Assembly (NCBI GenBank): GCA_013297865.1
Contig: JAAFIP010000002.1
Coordinates: forward strand, 124,001 to 188,000
Source of the DNA: Polaromonas sp.
Lineage (GTDB): Bacteria; Pseudomonadota; Gammaproteobacteria; Burkholderiales; Burkholderiaceae_C
Length of the DNA stretch: 64,000 nucleotides
Direction of reading: 5' to 3'
The notes under the pieces were generated by a model. That model was not told the DNA's origin and ran no database searches. It saw only the letters and a list, made by a program, of their open reading frames with translations. Of this stretch, positions 37,326 to 46,107 are shown in pieces. Position 1 is the first letter of the stretch. The number at the start of each line of letters is the position of its first letter. A program made the position numbers and the translations under genes.

Positions 37326-37919
37326 ATGCAAGACGCACAATTAGAGATAGCTGCCACAGCTGCACGCATGGTGGTGGAAGAAGGTTTGGAGTACGGTCCT
37401 GCCAAAAAACGGGCAGTTAAACAGCTGGGTTTGCCCCAGCGCACGCGCCTGCCGGATAACGACCTGCTGGAAGAAGAGGTGCGCGACTATATTGCACTGT
37501 TCTGCGCCGACACGCAGCCTGCTGAGTTGCGCGCCCTGCGTGAGTTGGCACTGGTCTGGATGCAGCGCCTGGAGGCTTTCAGGCCGCACCTGGGGGCTGC
37601 TGTATGGCATGGTACAGCTACACGCCTGTCGGATATCTATCTCCAGCTGTTCTGCGACGATTCCAAGGCTGCTGAAATCGCGTTGATTGACCATGGCGTA
37701 CGCTACACCACAGGAACGGTGCCGGGTTTGCATGGCAATGGTGTGGATGTGCTGAGTCTGCACAGCCGGTGTGACGCCTTGCAGGAGACGGTAGGGGTAC
37801 ATTTGATGATCTATGCGCATGATGATGTTCGGGGGGCGCTGAAACCTGACAGCAAAGGGCGCAGTCCGCGTGGCGATATAGATGCAGTTAAAAGAGTGTT
37901 GATGGAAAGTAAGCCATAA
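37326..37919 (+). CDS. Conserved uncharacterised protein, 197 aa
   Basis: I recognise the type (a conserved betaproteobacterial protein beside mpl) but not a function. It has a helical N-terminus (AATAARMVVEEGLEYGPAKKRAVKQLG) and a central alpha/beta region (AVWHGTATRLSDIYLQLFCDDSKAAEIALIDHGV) with conserved-looking acidic and Trp/His residues that could suit a nucleotidyltransferase-like fold, which is speculation. It ends 2 nt before the thioredoxin-like gene and is presumably co-transcribed. There is no ribosome-binding site; a TACAAT box lies 6 nt before the ATG. Confidence 0.8.
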   Translation: MQDAQLEIAATAARMVVEEGLEYGPAKKRAVKQLGLPQRTRLPDNDLLEEEVRDYIALFCADTQPAELRALRELALVWMQRLEAFRPHLGAAVWHGTATRLSDIYLQLFCDDSKAAEIALIDHGVRYTTGTVPGLHGNGVDVLSLHSRCDALQETVGVHLMIYAHDDVRGALKPDSKGRSPRGDIDAVKRVLMESKP

Positions 37920-37921
37920 AT

Positions 37922-38443
37922 ATGCTTAAAAGACGGATTTTGATAGGTGGCGTGGCATTGACTGCGGCTGCACTGGGCGTATTTTTTTCCAGGCGACGCG
38001 ATACCCCAGTCGAGCCTGTAGATCCAGCAATTGCGGCTTTATGGGGCTTGGAGTTTGAGTTGCCGCAGGGCGGCAAAATGGGCTTGGCCAATTTACGTGG
38101 TAAGCCGCTGATCCTCAACTTCTGGGCCACTTGGTGCCCCCCTTGCGTTGAAGAACTTCCTTTATTGGAGCGCTTTTATCTTCAAAATAGCACTAAAAGA
38201 TTCCAAATGCTGGGTATCGCGGTCGATAATGCAAAAGCGGTCAATCGCTTTCTGGAAAAAATGCCATTGAGTTTTCCTACGCCTTTGGCGGGTTTGGCCG
38301 GAATAGAGTTGTCCAAATCTTTGGGTAATTTGAGTGGTGGATTGCCGTTTACGATTGTCTTGAATGCTGCTGGCGAGGTGGCAGTCCGGCATATAGGCAA
38401 GCTGAGCGAGTCGCAAATCGCAGCTTTTTCGAGCATTCGATAG
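37922..38443 (+). CDS. TlpA/ResA-family membrane-anchored thioredoxin
   Basis: A 173-residue protein with an N-terminal signal anchor (RRILIGGVALTAAALGVFF) and a thioredoxin fold with active site WCPPC (FWATWCPPCVEELP, about residues 62-75). Such periplasm-facing proteins reduce disulfides, often of apocytochromes; here the client is unknown. The ATG is 2 nt after the upstream gene. In relatives I recall aroQ following it before accB; here a 108-nt gap with no gene leads directly to accB. Confidence 0.92.
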   Translation: MLKRRILIGGVALTAAALGVFFSRRRDTPVEPVDPAIAALWGLEFELPQGGKMGLANLRGKPLILNFWATWCPPCVEELPLLERFYLQNSTKRFQMLGIAVDNAKAVNRFLEKMPLSFPTPLAGLAGIELSKSLGNLSGGLPFTIVLNAAGEVAVRHIGKLSESQIAAFSSIR

Positions 38444-38551
38444 TCTCTCGGGCGATCGGTTGATTTGGTGTAAGATCAGCCTTTAGGCATTAATTCACGT
38501 TTTTTGCGTGCAATTAAATGCAAATAAAACGATTTAGCCGGAGATATTTAT

Positions 38552-39025
38552 ATGGACTTACGCAAACTCAAGACACTGATTGACTTGGTGTCTGATTCCA
38601 ATGTGCAGGAATTGGAGATCACAGAAGCTGAAGGCAAGGTACGTATTGTGAAGGGTGGTTCAGGCGTACAGGCCACAATGGTACCGCAAAATGTCTATGC
38701 CGCCATGCCCGTCCCAACGGCCCCTATGGCCGCAGCGCCAGCGGCCGCACCCGCACTGTCTGAGGCAGCCTCCAATGTGGTGGCCCTGGCAGGTCACAGC
38801 ATTAAATCCCCGATGGTGGGCAGTTTTTACCGCGCTTCCAGCCCGGGTGCCAAGCCGTTTGTGGAGGTGGGCGATACCGTGGCCGTGGGCGACACCGTGT
38901 GCATCATTGAGGCCATGAAAATCCTCAACGAAATTGAGGCGGACAAGGCGGGTGTCGTGAAAAAAATCATGTGCGAAAACGGCCAGGCGGTGGAGTATGG
39001 TCAGGCTCTGATCGTCATCGAATAA
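38552..39025 (+). CDS. accB: AccB, biotin carboxyl carrier protein
   Basis: A 157-residue protein with an N-terminal helical segment, an Ala/Pro-rich linker, and a C-terminal biotinyl domain with the acceptor lysine (about K123) in [17 protein letters not shown]. It carries carboxybiotin between AccC and the carboxyltransferase in the first step of fatty acid synthesis. It precedes accC with a 23-nt gap, the usual operon. The AT-rich 108-nt gap before it probably holds the operon promoter. Confidence 0.96.
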   Translation: MDLRKLKTLIDLVSDSNVQELEITEAEGKVRIVKGGSGVQATMVPQNVYAAMPVPTAPMAAAPAAAPALSEAASNVVALAGHSIKSPMVGSFYRASSPGAKPFVEVGDTVAVGDTVCIIEAMKILNEIEADKAGVVKKIMCENGQAVEYGQALIVIE

Positions 39026-39048
39026 ATACCGGCACATTCCAACCAGCT

Positions 39049-40398
39049 ATGTTCAAAAAAATACTGATTGCCAACCGTGGCGAAATAGCGCTGCGCATCC
39101 AGCGCGCCTGCAAGGAAATGGGTATCAAGGCTGTCATGGTCTACTCCGAGGCAGACCGTGAAGCCAAGTATGTCAAGTTGGCCGACGAGGCCGTATGCAT
39201 TGGCCCTGCGCCTTCGGCGCAGAGCTATCTCAATATGCCTGCCATCATTGCGACTGCTGAGGTCACTGATGCGGAGGCCATTCACCCGGGCTACGGTTTT
39301 TTGAGCGAAAACGCTGATTTTGCCGAACGGGTGGAAAAATCTGGCTTCAAGTTCATCGGGCCCACGCCCGAGTCCATCCGTACGATGGGGGACAAAGTCT
39401 CTGCCAAACAGGCCATGATCCGTGCGGGTGTGCCATGTGTCCCCGGCTCGGAGGGCGAACTGCCAGACGATGCCGCGCAGATCAAAAGAATCGCCAAAAC
39501 GGTAGGCTACCCTGTCATCATCAAAGCAGCCGGCGGCGGCGGTGGGCGCGGAATGCGGGTGGTCCATACCGAAGCCGCGCTGGTCAATGCGGTGGCCATG
39601 ACCAAGGCCGAAGCAGGAGCGGCTTTTGGCAACCCGGCCGTGTACATGGAGAAGTTCCTGCAGAACCCGCGCCATATCGAAATTCAGATTCTGGCCGATC
39701 AGCACCGCAACGCCGTCTACCTGGGCGAGCGCGACTGCTCCATGCAGCGCCGTCACCAGAAAGTGATTGAAGAGGCGCCAGCACCGGGCATAGCACGCAA
39801 GCTGATTGAGCGCATTGGAGAGCGCTGCGCAGCAGCATGCAAGAAGATTGGCTACCGCGGTGCGGGCACTTTTGAGTTTCTCTATGAAAACGGTGAGTTT
39901 TATTTCATCGAGATGAATACGCGCGTGCAGGTGGAGCACCCGGTGACTGAGTGGATCAGTGGGATAGATATTGTCAAAACCCAGATTCAAGTGGCCTATG
40001 GCGAAAAGCTGCCATTCACCCAGCGACAAATCGTCCTCAAAGGCCATGCCATTGAGGTGCGCATCAACGCAGAAGATCCCTACAAATTCACGCCCAGCCC
40101 GGGGCGTATCAGCCTGTGGCATGCACCAGGAGGCCCGGGTGTGCGGGTGGATTCCCATGTCTATACCAACTATTTCGTGCCGCCCAACTATGACAGCATG
40201 ATCGGCAAAATCATTGTCTATGGCGACACGCGAGAGCAGGCGCTGGCGCGCATGCGCACTGCCCTTAGTGAGACGGTGGTCGAAGGCATTAGCACCAATA
40301 TCCCGCTGCACCGCGACCTGATGGTGGATGCAAAATTCGTTCAAGGTGGCACCAATATCCACTACCTTGAAGAATGGCTGAAAACCCACAAGCGCTAG
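39049..40398 (+). CDS. accC: AccC, biotin carboxylase
   Basis: A 449-residue ATP-grasp enzyme, the same length as E. coli AccC. Motifs: [33 protein letters not shown] (ATP loop), and [20 protein letters not shown]. It carboxylates biotin on AccB using bicarbonate and ATP. The track ORF starts at 38971 within accB in another frame; the true start is ATG 39049. prmA begins 3 nt after its stop. Confidence 0.97.
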   Translation: MFKKILIANRGEIALRIQRACKEMGIKAVMVYSEADREAKYVKLADEAVCIGPAPSAQSYLNMPAIIATAEVTDAEAIHPGYGFLSENADFAERVEKSGFKFIGPTPESIRTMGDKVSAKQAMIRAGVPCVPGSEGELPDDAAQIKRIAKTVGYPVIIKAAGGGGGRGMRVVHTEAALVNAVAMTKAEAGAAFGNPAVYMEKFLQNPRHIEIQILADQHRNAVYLGERDCSMQRRHQKVIEEAPAPGIARKLIERIGERCAAACKKIGYRGAGTFEFLYENGEFYFIEMNTRVQVEHPVTEWISGIDIVKTQIQVAYGEKLPFTQRQIVLKGHAIEVRINAEDPYKFTPSPGRISLWHAPGGPGVRVDSHVYTNYFVPPNYDSMIGKIIVYGDTREQALARMRTALSETVVEGISTNIPLHRDLMVDAKFVQGGTNIHYLEEWLKTHKR

Positions 40399-40401
40399 GG
40401 T

Positions 40402-41319
40402 ATGTACGAGCTTTCATTGCATTGTCCCGAAGACCGCGTCGAGCTGGTCAGCGAAGCGCTGGAGGCGCTGGACGCATTGAGCGTGAGCGTGGAAGATGCC
40501 GATGCGCAGACTTCGGCAGAGCAGGCACTGTTTGGCGAGCCAGGCATGCCGCCGCCCAAAGAGGGCTGGCAGCGTTCGGTCATGAAAGCGCTATTTGCCA
40601 CCCAAATGGCAGCGGACGATGCGCTGTCGACGCTGGTTTTGCAGGATTTTTTTGAGGATTGCAAAACCCTGGGCGTTGCCGAAGTCGCTGACCAGGACTG
40701 GGTGCGATTGACGCAGTCACAGTTTGCGCCAGTTGAGATCACGCCTGATTTCTGGATCGTGCCGACCTGGCACCAGGCGCCCGCAGCAGCGAAAAAAACC
40801 ATCACCCTGGACCCCGGCCTGGCCTTTGGCACGGGCACCCATCCCACCACACGCATGTGCCTGCGCTGGATCGCCAGGCACTCGTTGCAAGGGCAGCGTG
40901 TGCTCGATTACGGCTGTGGTTCGGGTATTTTGGCGATTGGCGCGGCGCTGTATGGTGCGGCGGATATTGATGCCGTGGACATTGACGAGGCAGCAGTGCA
41001 GTCCACCATCGAGAACGCGCAGGCTAACCGGGTGCAGATCAAGGCGGGCTTGCCAGACGCAGCCCAAGGCAGCTACCACACGGTGTTGGCAAACATCCTG
41101 GCAACCCCACTCAAAGTGCTGGCCCCGCTGCTGTGTGGCTATGTGCAGGCAGGCCAGGGCGAGGGCTCACAGGCGGGCCATCTGGTGCTGGCAGGTATCC
41201 TGGAGCGCCAGGCCGATGAGCTCAAAGCCGCCTATGCTCCCTATGCGCAACTCGAGGTGGCAGACAGCGAAGATGGCTGGATTTTGATGACCGCGCAGCT
41301 GGACAACAAAAAGTCGTAA
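40402..41319 (+). CDS. prmA: PrmA, ribosomal protein L11 methyltransferase
   Basis: A 305-residue class I SAM methyltransferase with the N-terminal L11-binding domain, PGLAFGTGTHPTTRMCLRW, SAM motif LDYGCGSGILAIGA, and NILATPLKVLAPLLCG (the NPPF-like N-[IL]-L-A-x-P motif). It trimethylates L11 lysines and its N-terminus. It is placed directly after accC, as in many proteobacteria, with a 3-nt gap. Confidence 0.95.
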   Translation: MYELSLHCPEDRVELVSEALEALDALSVSVEDADAQTSAEQALFGEPGMPPPKEGWQRSVMKALFATQMAADDALSTLVLQDFFEDCKTLGVAEVADQDWVRLTQSQFAPVEITPDFWIVPTWHQAPAAAKKTITLDPGLAFGTGTHPTTRMCLRWIARHSLQGQRVLDYGCGSGILAIGAALYGAADIDAVDIDEAAVQSTIENAQANRVQIKAGLPDAAQGSYHTVLANILATPLKVLAPLLCGYVQAGQGEGSQAGHLVLAGILERQADELKAAYAPYAQLEVADSEDGWILMTAQLDNKKS

Positions 41320-41358
41320 ATAGTGGGCGCAGACTTCGCTAACAGGTCTGGTATTTCA

Positions 41359-41364
41359 TACAAT
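41359..41364 (+). promoter_or_regulatory. Candidate -10 box (TACAAT) upstream of the zinc-ribbon protein gene
   Basis: TACAAT ends 8 nt before the ATG at 41373. It is the third gene in the window with this arrangement. No convincing -35 box was seen. Confidence 0.3.
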
Positions 41365-41372
41365 CTGAATCC

Positions 41373-42488
41373 ATGAGTTTGATTACGCGATGCCCTGCCT
41401 GCGGCACCTTGTTCAAGGTGGTGGCTGATCAACTCAAAATTTCTGAAGGATGGGTGCGCTGCGGGCAATGTCGCGAGATATTTGATGCGCCAGCCCATAT
41501 GGTGCAGCCCGCATGGCACGAGTCCAGCCCAGCAGCCTTGCCCGTTGACGCGCAGCAGCAAACAGATGTGTCTGCAGAAGGCGCGAGTGACAGGTATGAA
41601 GCATGGAGCAGTGGCCGCCCAGTTGACAGCCATCAAGCGACTGGGCTTGAGCGCGCTGAGGCCGATACTGTGCCCTCCATGGAATCTGACGAAGCGCTGC
41701 TGCCCGCACCTCAGGGCAAGCAGTTTGCTACAAATTCAATAGCTGCTCCCGTGGCATTTCAAAGGGTTAGAGAAGACTTTACCTCTAGTGATTGGATCAA
41801 CTCCATCAATCCCCCAGCCCCGAGGGAGCGCAGCGAAGCAGACACTGACCATCCGCCCAGCCTGCTGCCTCAAGACCTTACGGACGAAGAGCTGGCCATG
41901 CTGGGCCTGCCTCCCGTGGGCGAGACGGGGCCTGCGCCACTGGCTGAACCTACGCCGGGCTTTGTGCGCCAAGCCCGGCGTGCCCAGCGCTGGCGCTCGC
42001 CATGGGCGAGGATGGTCTTGCTGCTGTTGGCTTTGGGGCTGCTGGCGGCCTTGGGGCTGCAGGTGGCCTACCACGAGCGCGACCGTATTGCTGCAGCGCA
42101 GCCACGGGCTTTGCCTTGGCTGCAGGCCCTGTGCCGTTATGCCGACTGCACCGTAGGGCCGCTGCGGCAGATCGAGTCGGTTGTTGTGGACGCATCCGGG
42201 TTTAACAAGCTACGCTCTGAAGGCAAGAACGAGCTGTACAAATTCACGCTCAATCTGAAGAATAATGGGGCCCTCAGTGTGGCGATTCCGCATATTGAGC
42301 TCACACTCAACGACGGCCAGGACCAGCCCTTGATGCGCCGTGTGCTCAATCCGGTGGAGCTCGGTGCTGCGCAACCGGTATTGGTGCCTGCGGGCGAATT
42401 TGCCGGCAGCACTACAGTGCAGATTGACAGTGCCCAACTGGGGGGCGCACGCGTAGCTGGCTACCGTGTGTGGGCCTTCTACCCTTGA
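41373..42488 (+). CDS. Zinc-ribbon membrane protein (MJ0042/DUF3426-type)
   Basis: A 371-residue protein with an N-terminal zinc ribbon (C7-PAC10 and C30-GQC33), a long disordered acidic/Pro-rich middle, one transmembrane helix near residues 212-230, and a C-terminal beta-rich domain typical of DUF3426 (FTLNLKNNGALSVAIPHIELTLND). The function is unknown in the family. A degraded copy of the 47-bp repeat encodes part of the disordered region (FATNSIAAPVAFQRVRE). It lies after prmA, its usual neighbour in Burkholderiales as I recall. Confidence 0.9.
   Translation: MSLITRCPACGTLFKVVADQLKISEGWVRCGQCREIFDAPAHMVQPAWHESSPAALPVDAQQQTDVSAEGASDRYEAWSSGRPVDSHQATGLERAEADTVPSMESDEALLPAPQGKQFATNSIAAPVAFQRVREDFTSSDWINSINPPAPRERSEADTDHPPSLLPQDLTDEELAMLGLPPVGETGPAPLAEPTPGFVRQARRAQRWRSPWARMVLLLLALGLLAALGLQVAYHERDRIAAAQPRALPWLQALCRYADCTVGPLRQIESVVVDASGFNKLRSEGKNELYKFTLNLKNNGALSVAIPHIELTLNDGQDQPLMRRVLNPVELGAAQPVLVPAGEFAGSTTVQIDSAQLGGARVAGYRVWAFYP
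41727..41773 (-). repeat. 47-bp dispersed repeat, copy G (decayed, inside the zinc-ribbon gene)
   Basis: Aligns without gaps to copy C at about 33 of 47 positions; AGCTGCTCCCG and GGGTTAGAG are well kept. It is read in a different frame from the murE and murG copies. Confidence 0.7.
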
Positions 42489-42533
42489 TCGACTATTTTT
42501 TACAACACTACTCTATAGGTATCCATACACACT

Positions 42534-43439
42534 ATGTCATCCATCATTTGCGGCTCCCTGGCGATAGACACGATTTTGACCTTTGAGGGCAATTTTGCAG
42601 ACCAAATCCTGGCCGATCAGATTCACAAGCTCAATGTATCGTTCTATGTGCCTGGCATGCGCCGGGAATATGGCGGCTGTGCTGGCAATATTGCCTACGG
42701 GCTCAAGCAGCTTGGCGGGGAACCGCTGCCTATGGCGGCTGTGGGCCCTGACGCGCGCGACTATCTGGAGCGCTTTGGCGCCATGGGCATCAGCACCGAT
42801 CTGGTGATGGTGAGGCCAGACAACTACACCGCGCTGTGCACCATCATGACCGACAAGCAGAACAACCAGATTACCGGCTTTCACCCAGGCGCGATGGGTG
42901 AGGCGCATCTCAATGAGATCCCGGCCAACACCAAAGCTAAGCTGGGCATCATTGCGCCAGACGGGCGCGACGCCATGTGGACGCATGCCCGGCAGTTCAA
43001 AGCGGCAGGCGTGCCTTTTATCTTCGATCCAGGCCAGCAACTGCCGGTCTTCAACGGCGAGGAGCACAAGCAACTGATCGAGATGGCCGACTATGTGGCG
43101 GTCAACGACTACGAAGGCGCCATGCTGTCTGAGCGCACAGGCTGGAGTCTGGCGGAGATTTCGGGCAAGGTCAAAGGCCTGGTGGTCACTCTGGGCGAGC
43201 AGGGCTGTGACGTGTGGGAGCAGGGCGTGAAAACCCATGTTGCTCCCGTCAAAGCCACCGCCGTGGTGGACCCTACAGGCTGTGGTGACGCCTTCCGTGC
43301 GGCGCTGCTGTTTGGCATTGAACGCGGCTGGAGCCTGGTGCGCTGCTGCACCCTGGGCAACCAGATTGGCGCGCTCAAGATCGCCCAGCGTGGTGGCCAG
43401 AACTACACGCTGGACCGCGCGGCACTGGGCTTGGGATAA
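42534..43439 (+). CDS. PfkB-family carbohydrate/nucleoside kinase
   Basis: A 301-residue ribokinase-fold enzyme with the N-terminal YGGCAGNIAYGLKQLGG substrate motif and the C-terminal catalytic signature DPTGCGDAFRAALLFG, whose Asp acts as base. Proteins of this subgroup are often called adenosine kinase-like or fructokinase-like; the substrate cannot be read from sequence. It is followed 19 nt later by rodA. Confidence 0.9.
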   Translation: MSSIICGSLAIDTILTFEGNFADQILADQIHKLNVSFYVPGMRREYGGCAGNIAYGLKQLGGEPLPMAAVGPDARDYLERFGAMGISTDLVMVRPDNYTALCTIMTDKQNNQITGFHPGAMGEAHLNEIPANTKAKLGIIAPDGRDAMWTHARQFKAAGVPFIFDPGQQLPVFNGEEHKQLIEMADYVAVNDYEGAMLSERTGWSLAEISGKVKGLVVTLGEQGCDVWEQGVKTHVAPVKATAVVDPTGCGDAFRAALLFGIERGWSLVRCCTLGNQIGALKIAQRGGQNYTLDRAALGLG

Positions 43440-43458
43440 GCCTCGGGAGCAAAGCACC

Positions 43459-44613
43459 ATGGCTGCAGTATTTGACAAACCCAGCGTGCTGCAGCGCATC
43501 GCCCCCATGTTCCAGGGCTTTGACGGGCCGCTGGCGTTTGCCGTCTTCTTGCTGGCCTGTGCTGGCATGGTGACGATGTACTCCTCTGGCTATGACCATG
43601 GCTCACGCTTTATGGACCATGGGCGCAATATGCTGATTGCTGCCAGCATCATGTTTGTCGTGGCGCAGATTCCTCCGCAGCGCCTGATGGCTTTTGCGGT
43701 ACCCATGTATGTGGTGGGGGTGGCATTGCTGATTGCGGTGGCGGTATTTGGCATAACCAAAAAAGGCGCGAGGCGCTGGGTGAATATCGGCATCACCATC
43801 CAGCCCAGCGAAATTCTCAAAATTGCCATGCCATTGATGCTGGCATGGTGGTTTCAAAAGCGCGAGGGACAGCTGCGTCCGCTGGATTTTATGGTGGCTA
43901 TTGTGCTGTTGGCTGTTCCGGTGGGCTTGATTGTCAAGCAGCCTGATTTGGGGACGGCTATTTTGGTCATGTCGGCAGGGCTGTTTGTGATTTTCTTTGC
44001 CGGCCTGAGCTGGAAGCTGATCCTGCCGCCCTTTTTACTGGGCGGGGTTGGCGTTTTGCTGCTGGTTATTCTGGAGCCTCAGCTATGTGCAGACGGCATG
44101 CGCTGGGTGATTTTGCACGACTACCAGCAGCAGCGTATCTGCACCTTGCTGGATCCTACGCGCGACCCCTTGGGCAAAGGCTTTCACATCATTCAGGGCA
44201 TGATCGCCATCGGCTCTGGCGGCATGCTGGGCAAGGGCTTCATGCAAGGCACGCAGACGCACCTGGAATTTATCCCCGAACGCACCACGGACTTCATCTT
44301 TGCGGCCTATTCTGAAGAGTTTGGTCTGGCGGGCAACCTGTTTTTGATAGGCAGTTTTATCTTTCTGGTGTTTAGGGGTCTGGCCATTGCCCTGGAAGCC
44401 CCCACGCTGTTTTCCAGGCTGCTGGCAGGGGCGGTCACTTTGATCTTCTTTACCTACGCTTTCGTGAATATGGGCATGGTGGTGGGCATCCTGCCTGTGG
44501 TGGGTGTGCCCTTGCCATTCATCAGCTATGGCGGCACCGCCATGGTCACGCTGGGCATGGGGCTGGGCATCTTGATGTCGGTGTCCAAAGCCAAGCGCCT
44601 GGTGCAGTCTTAA
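43459..44613 (+). CDS. rodA: RodA, elongation SEDS glycosyltransferase
   Basis: A 384-residue SEDS membrane protein, second of the family in this window after FtsW. Motifs: KKGARRWVNIGITIQPSEILKI, FIPERTTDFIFAAYSEEFG and GVPLPFISYGGTAM. The central region and the IPERTTDFIF wording fit RodA, which polymerises lipid II for lateral wall growth. The track ORF starts at 43237 in the kinase gene; the true start is ATG 43459 with GGGAG upstream. No mre or mrdA gene is adjacent in this window. Confidence 0.93.
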   Translation: MAAVFDKPSVLQRIAPMFQGFDGPLAFAVFLLACAGMVTMYSSGYDHGSRFMDHGRNMLIAASIMFVVAQIPPQRLMAFAVPMYVVGVALLIAVAVFGITKKGARRWVNIGITIQPSEILKIAMPLMLAWWFQKREGQLRPLDFMVAIVLLAVPVGLIVKQPDLGTAILVMSAGLFVIFFAGLSWKLILPPFLLGGVGVLLLVILEPQLCADGMRWVILHDYQQQRICTLLDPTRDPLGKGFHIIQGMIAIGSGGMLGKGFMQGTQTHLEFIPERTTDFIFAAYSEEFGLAGNLFLIGSFIFLVFRGLAIALEAPTLFSRLLAGAVTLIFFTYAFVNMGMVVGILPVVGVPLPFISYGGTAMVTLGMGLGILMSVSKAKRLVQS

Positions 44614-44647
44614 AGTATGGCCCTGTGCTGTATCCACGGAGGCTGCC

Positions 44648-45544
44648 TTGGAGCGTAGCGTCTCGATCATCGGCGTGGGCAATATGGGTGGTGGCATGGC
44701 TGCCAACCTGCTGGCGCGTGGCTACACGGTGCATGTGCATGACCTGGATGCGTCCAAGGTCGGTTTTTATCAACAAAAAGGTGCTCTAGCCCAATGGAAT
44801 ATCGCGGGAGCAGCTACTAAAACAATAGCGAGTATTGTCTGTGTAGTAGACGCCGCACAGACTGAGCAGGTGCTGTTTGGTAGCCATGGTGTGGCCAGTG
44901 CGGCACCTGCAGGTCACACTGTGCTGATGTGCCCCACTATCGCCCCCCAGGATGTAGAGCGTTTTGCAGCCAAGCTCGCTGAGCAGGGTATCCATACCAT
45001 CGACGCCCCCATGTCCGGCGGTCCTGTGCGCGCCACAGACGGCAGCATGAGCCTGATGGTGGCCTGCGCAGACGCTGTATTTGCCCAGCATGCCCAACTG
45101 CTGTCTGACCTATCCTCCAGGCTGTTTCGCATCAGCCAGCGCCCAGGGGACGGCGCGCGCACCAAGCTGGTCAACAATCTGCTGGCGGGCATCAACCTGG
45201 TGGGCGCGGCGGAAGCCATGGCCTTGGCCCAGCGCATGGGCCTTGATCTGCAAATTACCCTGGATGTGATCAGCCAGTCCAGCGGCCAGAGTTGGATCGG
45301 GGCTGACCGCATGCAGCGCGCCCTGCAAGGCGACTACGCGCCCCGAGCCCATTTGGGCTTGCTGGCCAAGGACACGGCTTTGGCCGTGGCGGCAGCCAGG
45401 CAACTGGGCGATGCGCCCGCGTATCCGGGTCCCTTGGGCGAAGCCGCTAGCAAGGCCTTTGCCCAGGCCCTGGCAGCTGGCATGGCAGACCTGGACGATA
45501 GCGCCCTTTTTCTGTGGCTGCAAAACATGTCGGTGGGCAAATAA
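44648..45544 (+). CDS. Beta-hydroxyacid dehydrogenase-like NAD(P) enzyme, with repeat-derived segment
   Basis: A 298-residue protein with Rossmann motif IIGVGNMGGGMAANLLARGY, the substrate motif DAPMSGGPVRATDGSM and the catalytic-Lys region GDGARTKLVNNLLAGINL. This is the 3-hydroxyisobutyrate/tartronate-semialdehyde reductase superfamily; the substrate is unknown. The start is TTG 44648, the only one that keeps the Rossmann strand. Residues of about 46-61 (GALAQWNIAGAATKTIA) come from copy E of the 47-bp repeat, read in frame, between the second and third Rossmann strands. Confidence 0.9.
   Translation: MERSVSIIGVGNMGGGMAANLLARGYTVHVHDLDASKVGFYQQKGALAQWNIAGAATKTIASIVCVVDAAQTEQVLFGSHGVASAAPAGHTVLMCPTIAPQDVERFAAKLAEQGIHTIDAPMSGGPVRATDGSMSLMVACADAVFAQHAQLLSDLSSRLFRISQRPGDGARTKLVNNLLAGINLVGAAEAMALAQRMGLDLQITLDVISQSSGQSWIGADRMQRALQGDYAPRAHLGLLAKDTALAVAAARQLGDAPAYPGPLGEAASKAFAQALAAGMADLDDSALFLWLQNMSVGK
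44783..44829 (+). repeat. 47-bp dispersed repeat, copy E (in frame inside the dehydrogenase gene)
   Basis: GCTCTAGCCCAATGGAATAT then CGCGGGAGCAGCTAC, ending in ATAGC. Other plus-oriented copies read CAATAG at this point; here it is CAATGG, so the potential in-frame TAG is a Trp codon. The hairpin is weakened (GCTA/TAGC only). Confidence 0.9.
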
Positions 45545-45601
45545 TCACTCTCCGACGGCGACCCTATTGCCAATTGCGCTGGTTCGGGTTACAAAGCCAA
45601 T

Positions 45602-45617
45602 ACAGCAATTGTGCTGT
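45602..45617. repeat. Short palindrome upstream of yegP
   Basis: ACAGCA-ATTG-TGCTGT, a 6-bp perfect stem, lies 29 nt before the yegP ATG. It could be an operator or a leader hairpin; nothing else supports a role. Confidence 0.4.
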
Positions 45618-45645
45618 GATTCATTTTCAAGCAAAGGACATCGTC

Positions 45646-45978
45646 ATGGCAGGAAAGTTCGAACTCAAAAAATCCAAGAACGACAAGTTCTTTTTTCACC
45701 TGCTGGCAGGCAACGGCCAAATCATCCTGTCAAGCGAAATGTACGAAAGCAAAGCCAGTGCACAAAACGGCATGGCATCCGTCAAGAAAAACGCAAGCAC
45801 TGACGCACGCTACGAAAGACTGACAGGCAAAGACGGCTCCCCTTACTTCGTTTTGAAAGCTGGCAACCACCAAGTGATCGGCCAAAGCCAGATGTATGCC
45901 AGTGAAAAGGCCAGGGACAACGGTATTGAGTCATGCAAGACTAATGGGCCTGGGGCTGGGTTGGATGATCAGAGTTAG
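45646..45978 (+). CDS. yegP: YegP/DUF1508-family protein
   Basis: A 110-residue protein of two tandem YegP repeats: GKFELKKSKNDKFFFHLLAGNGQIILSSEMY and the matching half DGSPYFVLKAGNHQVIGQSQMY. The family is small, soluble and of unknown function. The track ORF begins upstream at 45514, but the ATG at 45646 with AAAGGA upstream gives the normal family length. A strong terminator follows. Confidence 0.93.
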   Translation: MAGKFELKKSKNDKFFFHLLAGNGQIILSSEMYESKASAQNGMASVKKNASTDARYERLTGKDGSPYFVLKAGNHQVIGQSQMYASEKARDNGIESCKTNGPGAGLDDQS

Positions 45979-45999
45979 TTTCATCAATTTAGTGCAGCG

Positions 46000-46031
46000 A
46001 AACCGCCTTGCATGCCATGGCGGTTTTTTTT
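46000..46031 (+). terminator. Rho-independent terminator after yegP
   Basis: AAACCGCC pairs with GGCGGTTT around TTGCATGCCAT, followed by a T-tract. It isolates the housekeeping block from the polysaccharide locus. Confidence 0.9.
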
Positions 46032-46071
46032 GCCTAAATTCGAAACGTTTCTGTGCAAGGCCTACGCCATT

Positions 46072-46077
46072 ACAATG
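46072..46077 (+). promoter_or_regulatory. Candidate -10 box (TACAAT) for wzz
   Basis: TACAAT lies 30 nt before the wzz ATG at 46108 and after the yegP terminator. The best -35 at 17 nt is a weak TTTCTG. Confidence 0.35.
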
Positions 46078-46107
46078 GTATTCAGTTAAATTCACACGGC
46101 TAATGCG

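Noticed and set aside
38971-39048. N-terminal extension of accC in the ORF track
   Set aside because: It lies inside accB in another frame; the conserved AccC N-terminus and the 449-residue family length start at 39049.
43441-43455. CGGGAGCAAAGC before rodA as a ninth copy of the 47-bp repeat
   Set aside because: Only the CGGGAGCA portion matches; the flanks show no further similarity, and the GGGAG is better explained as the rodA ribosome-binding site.
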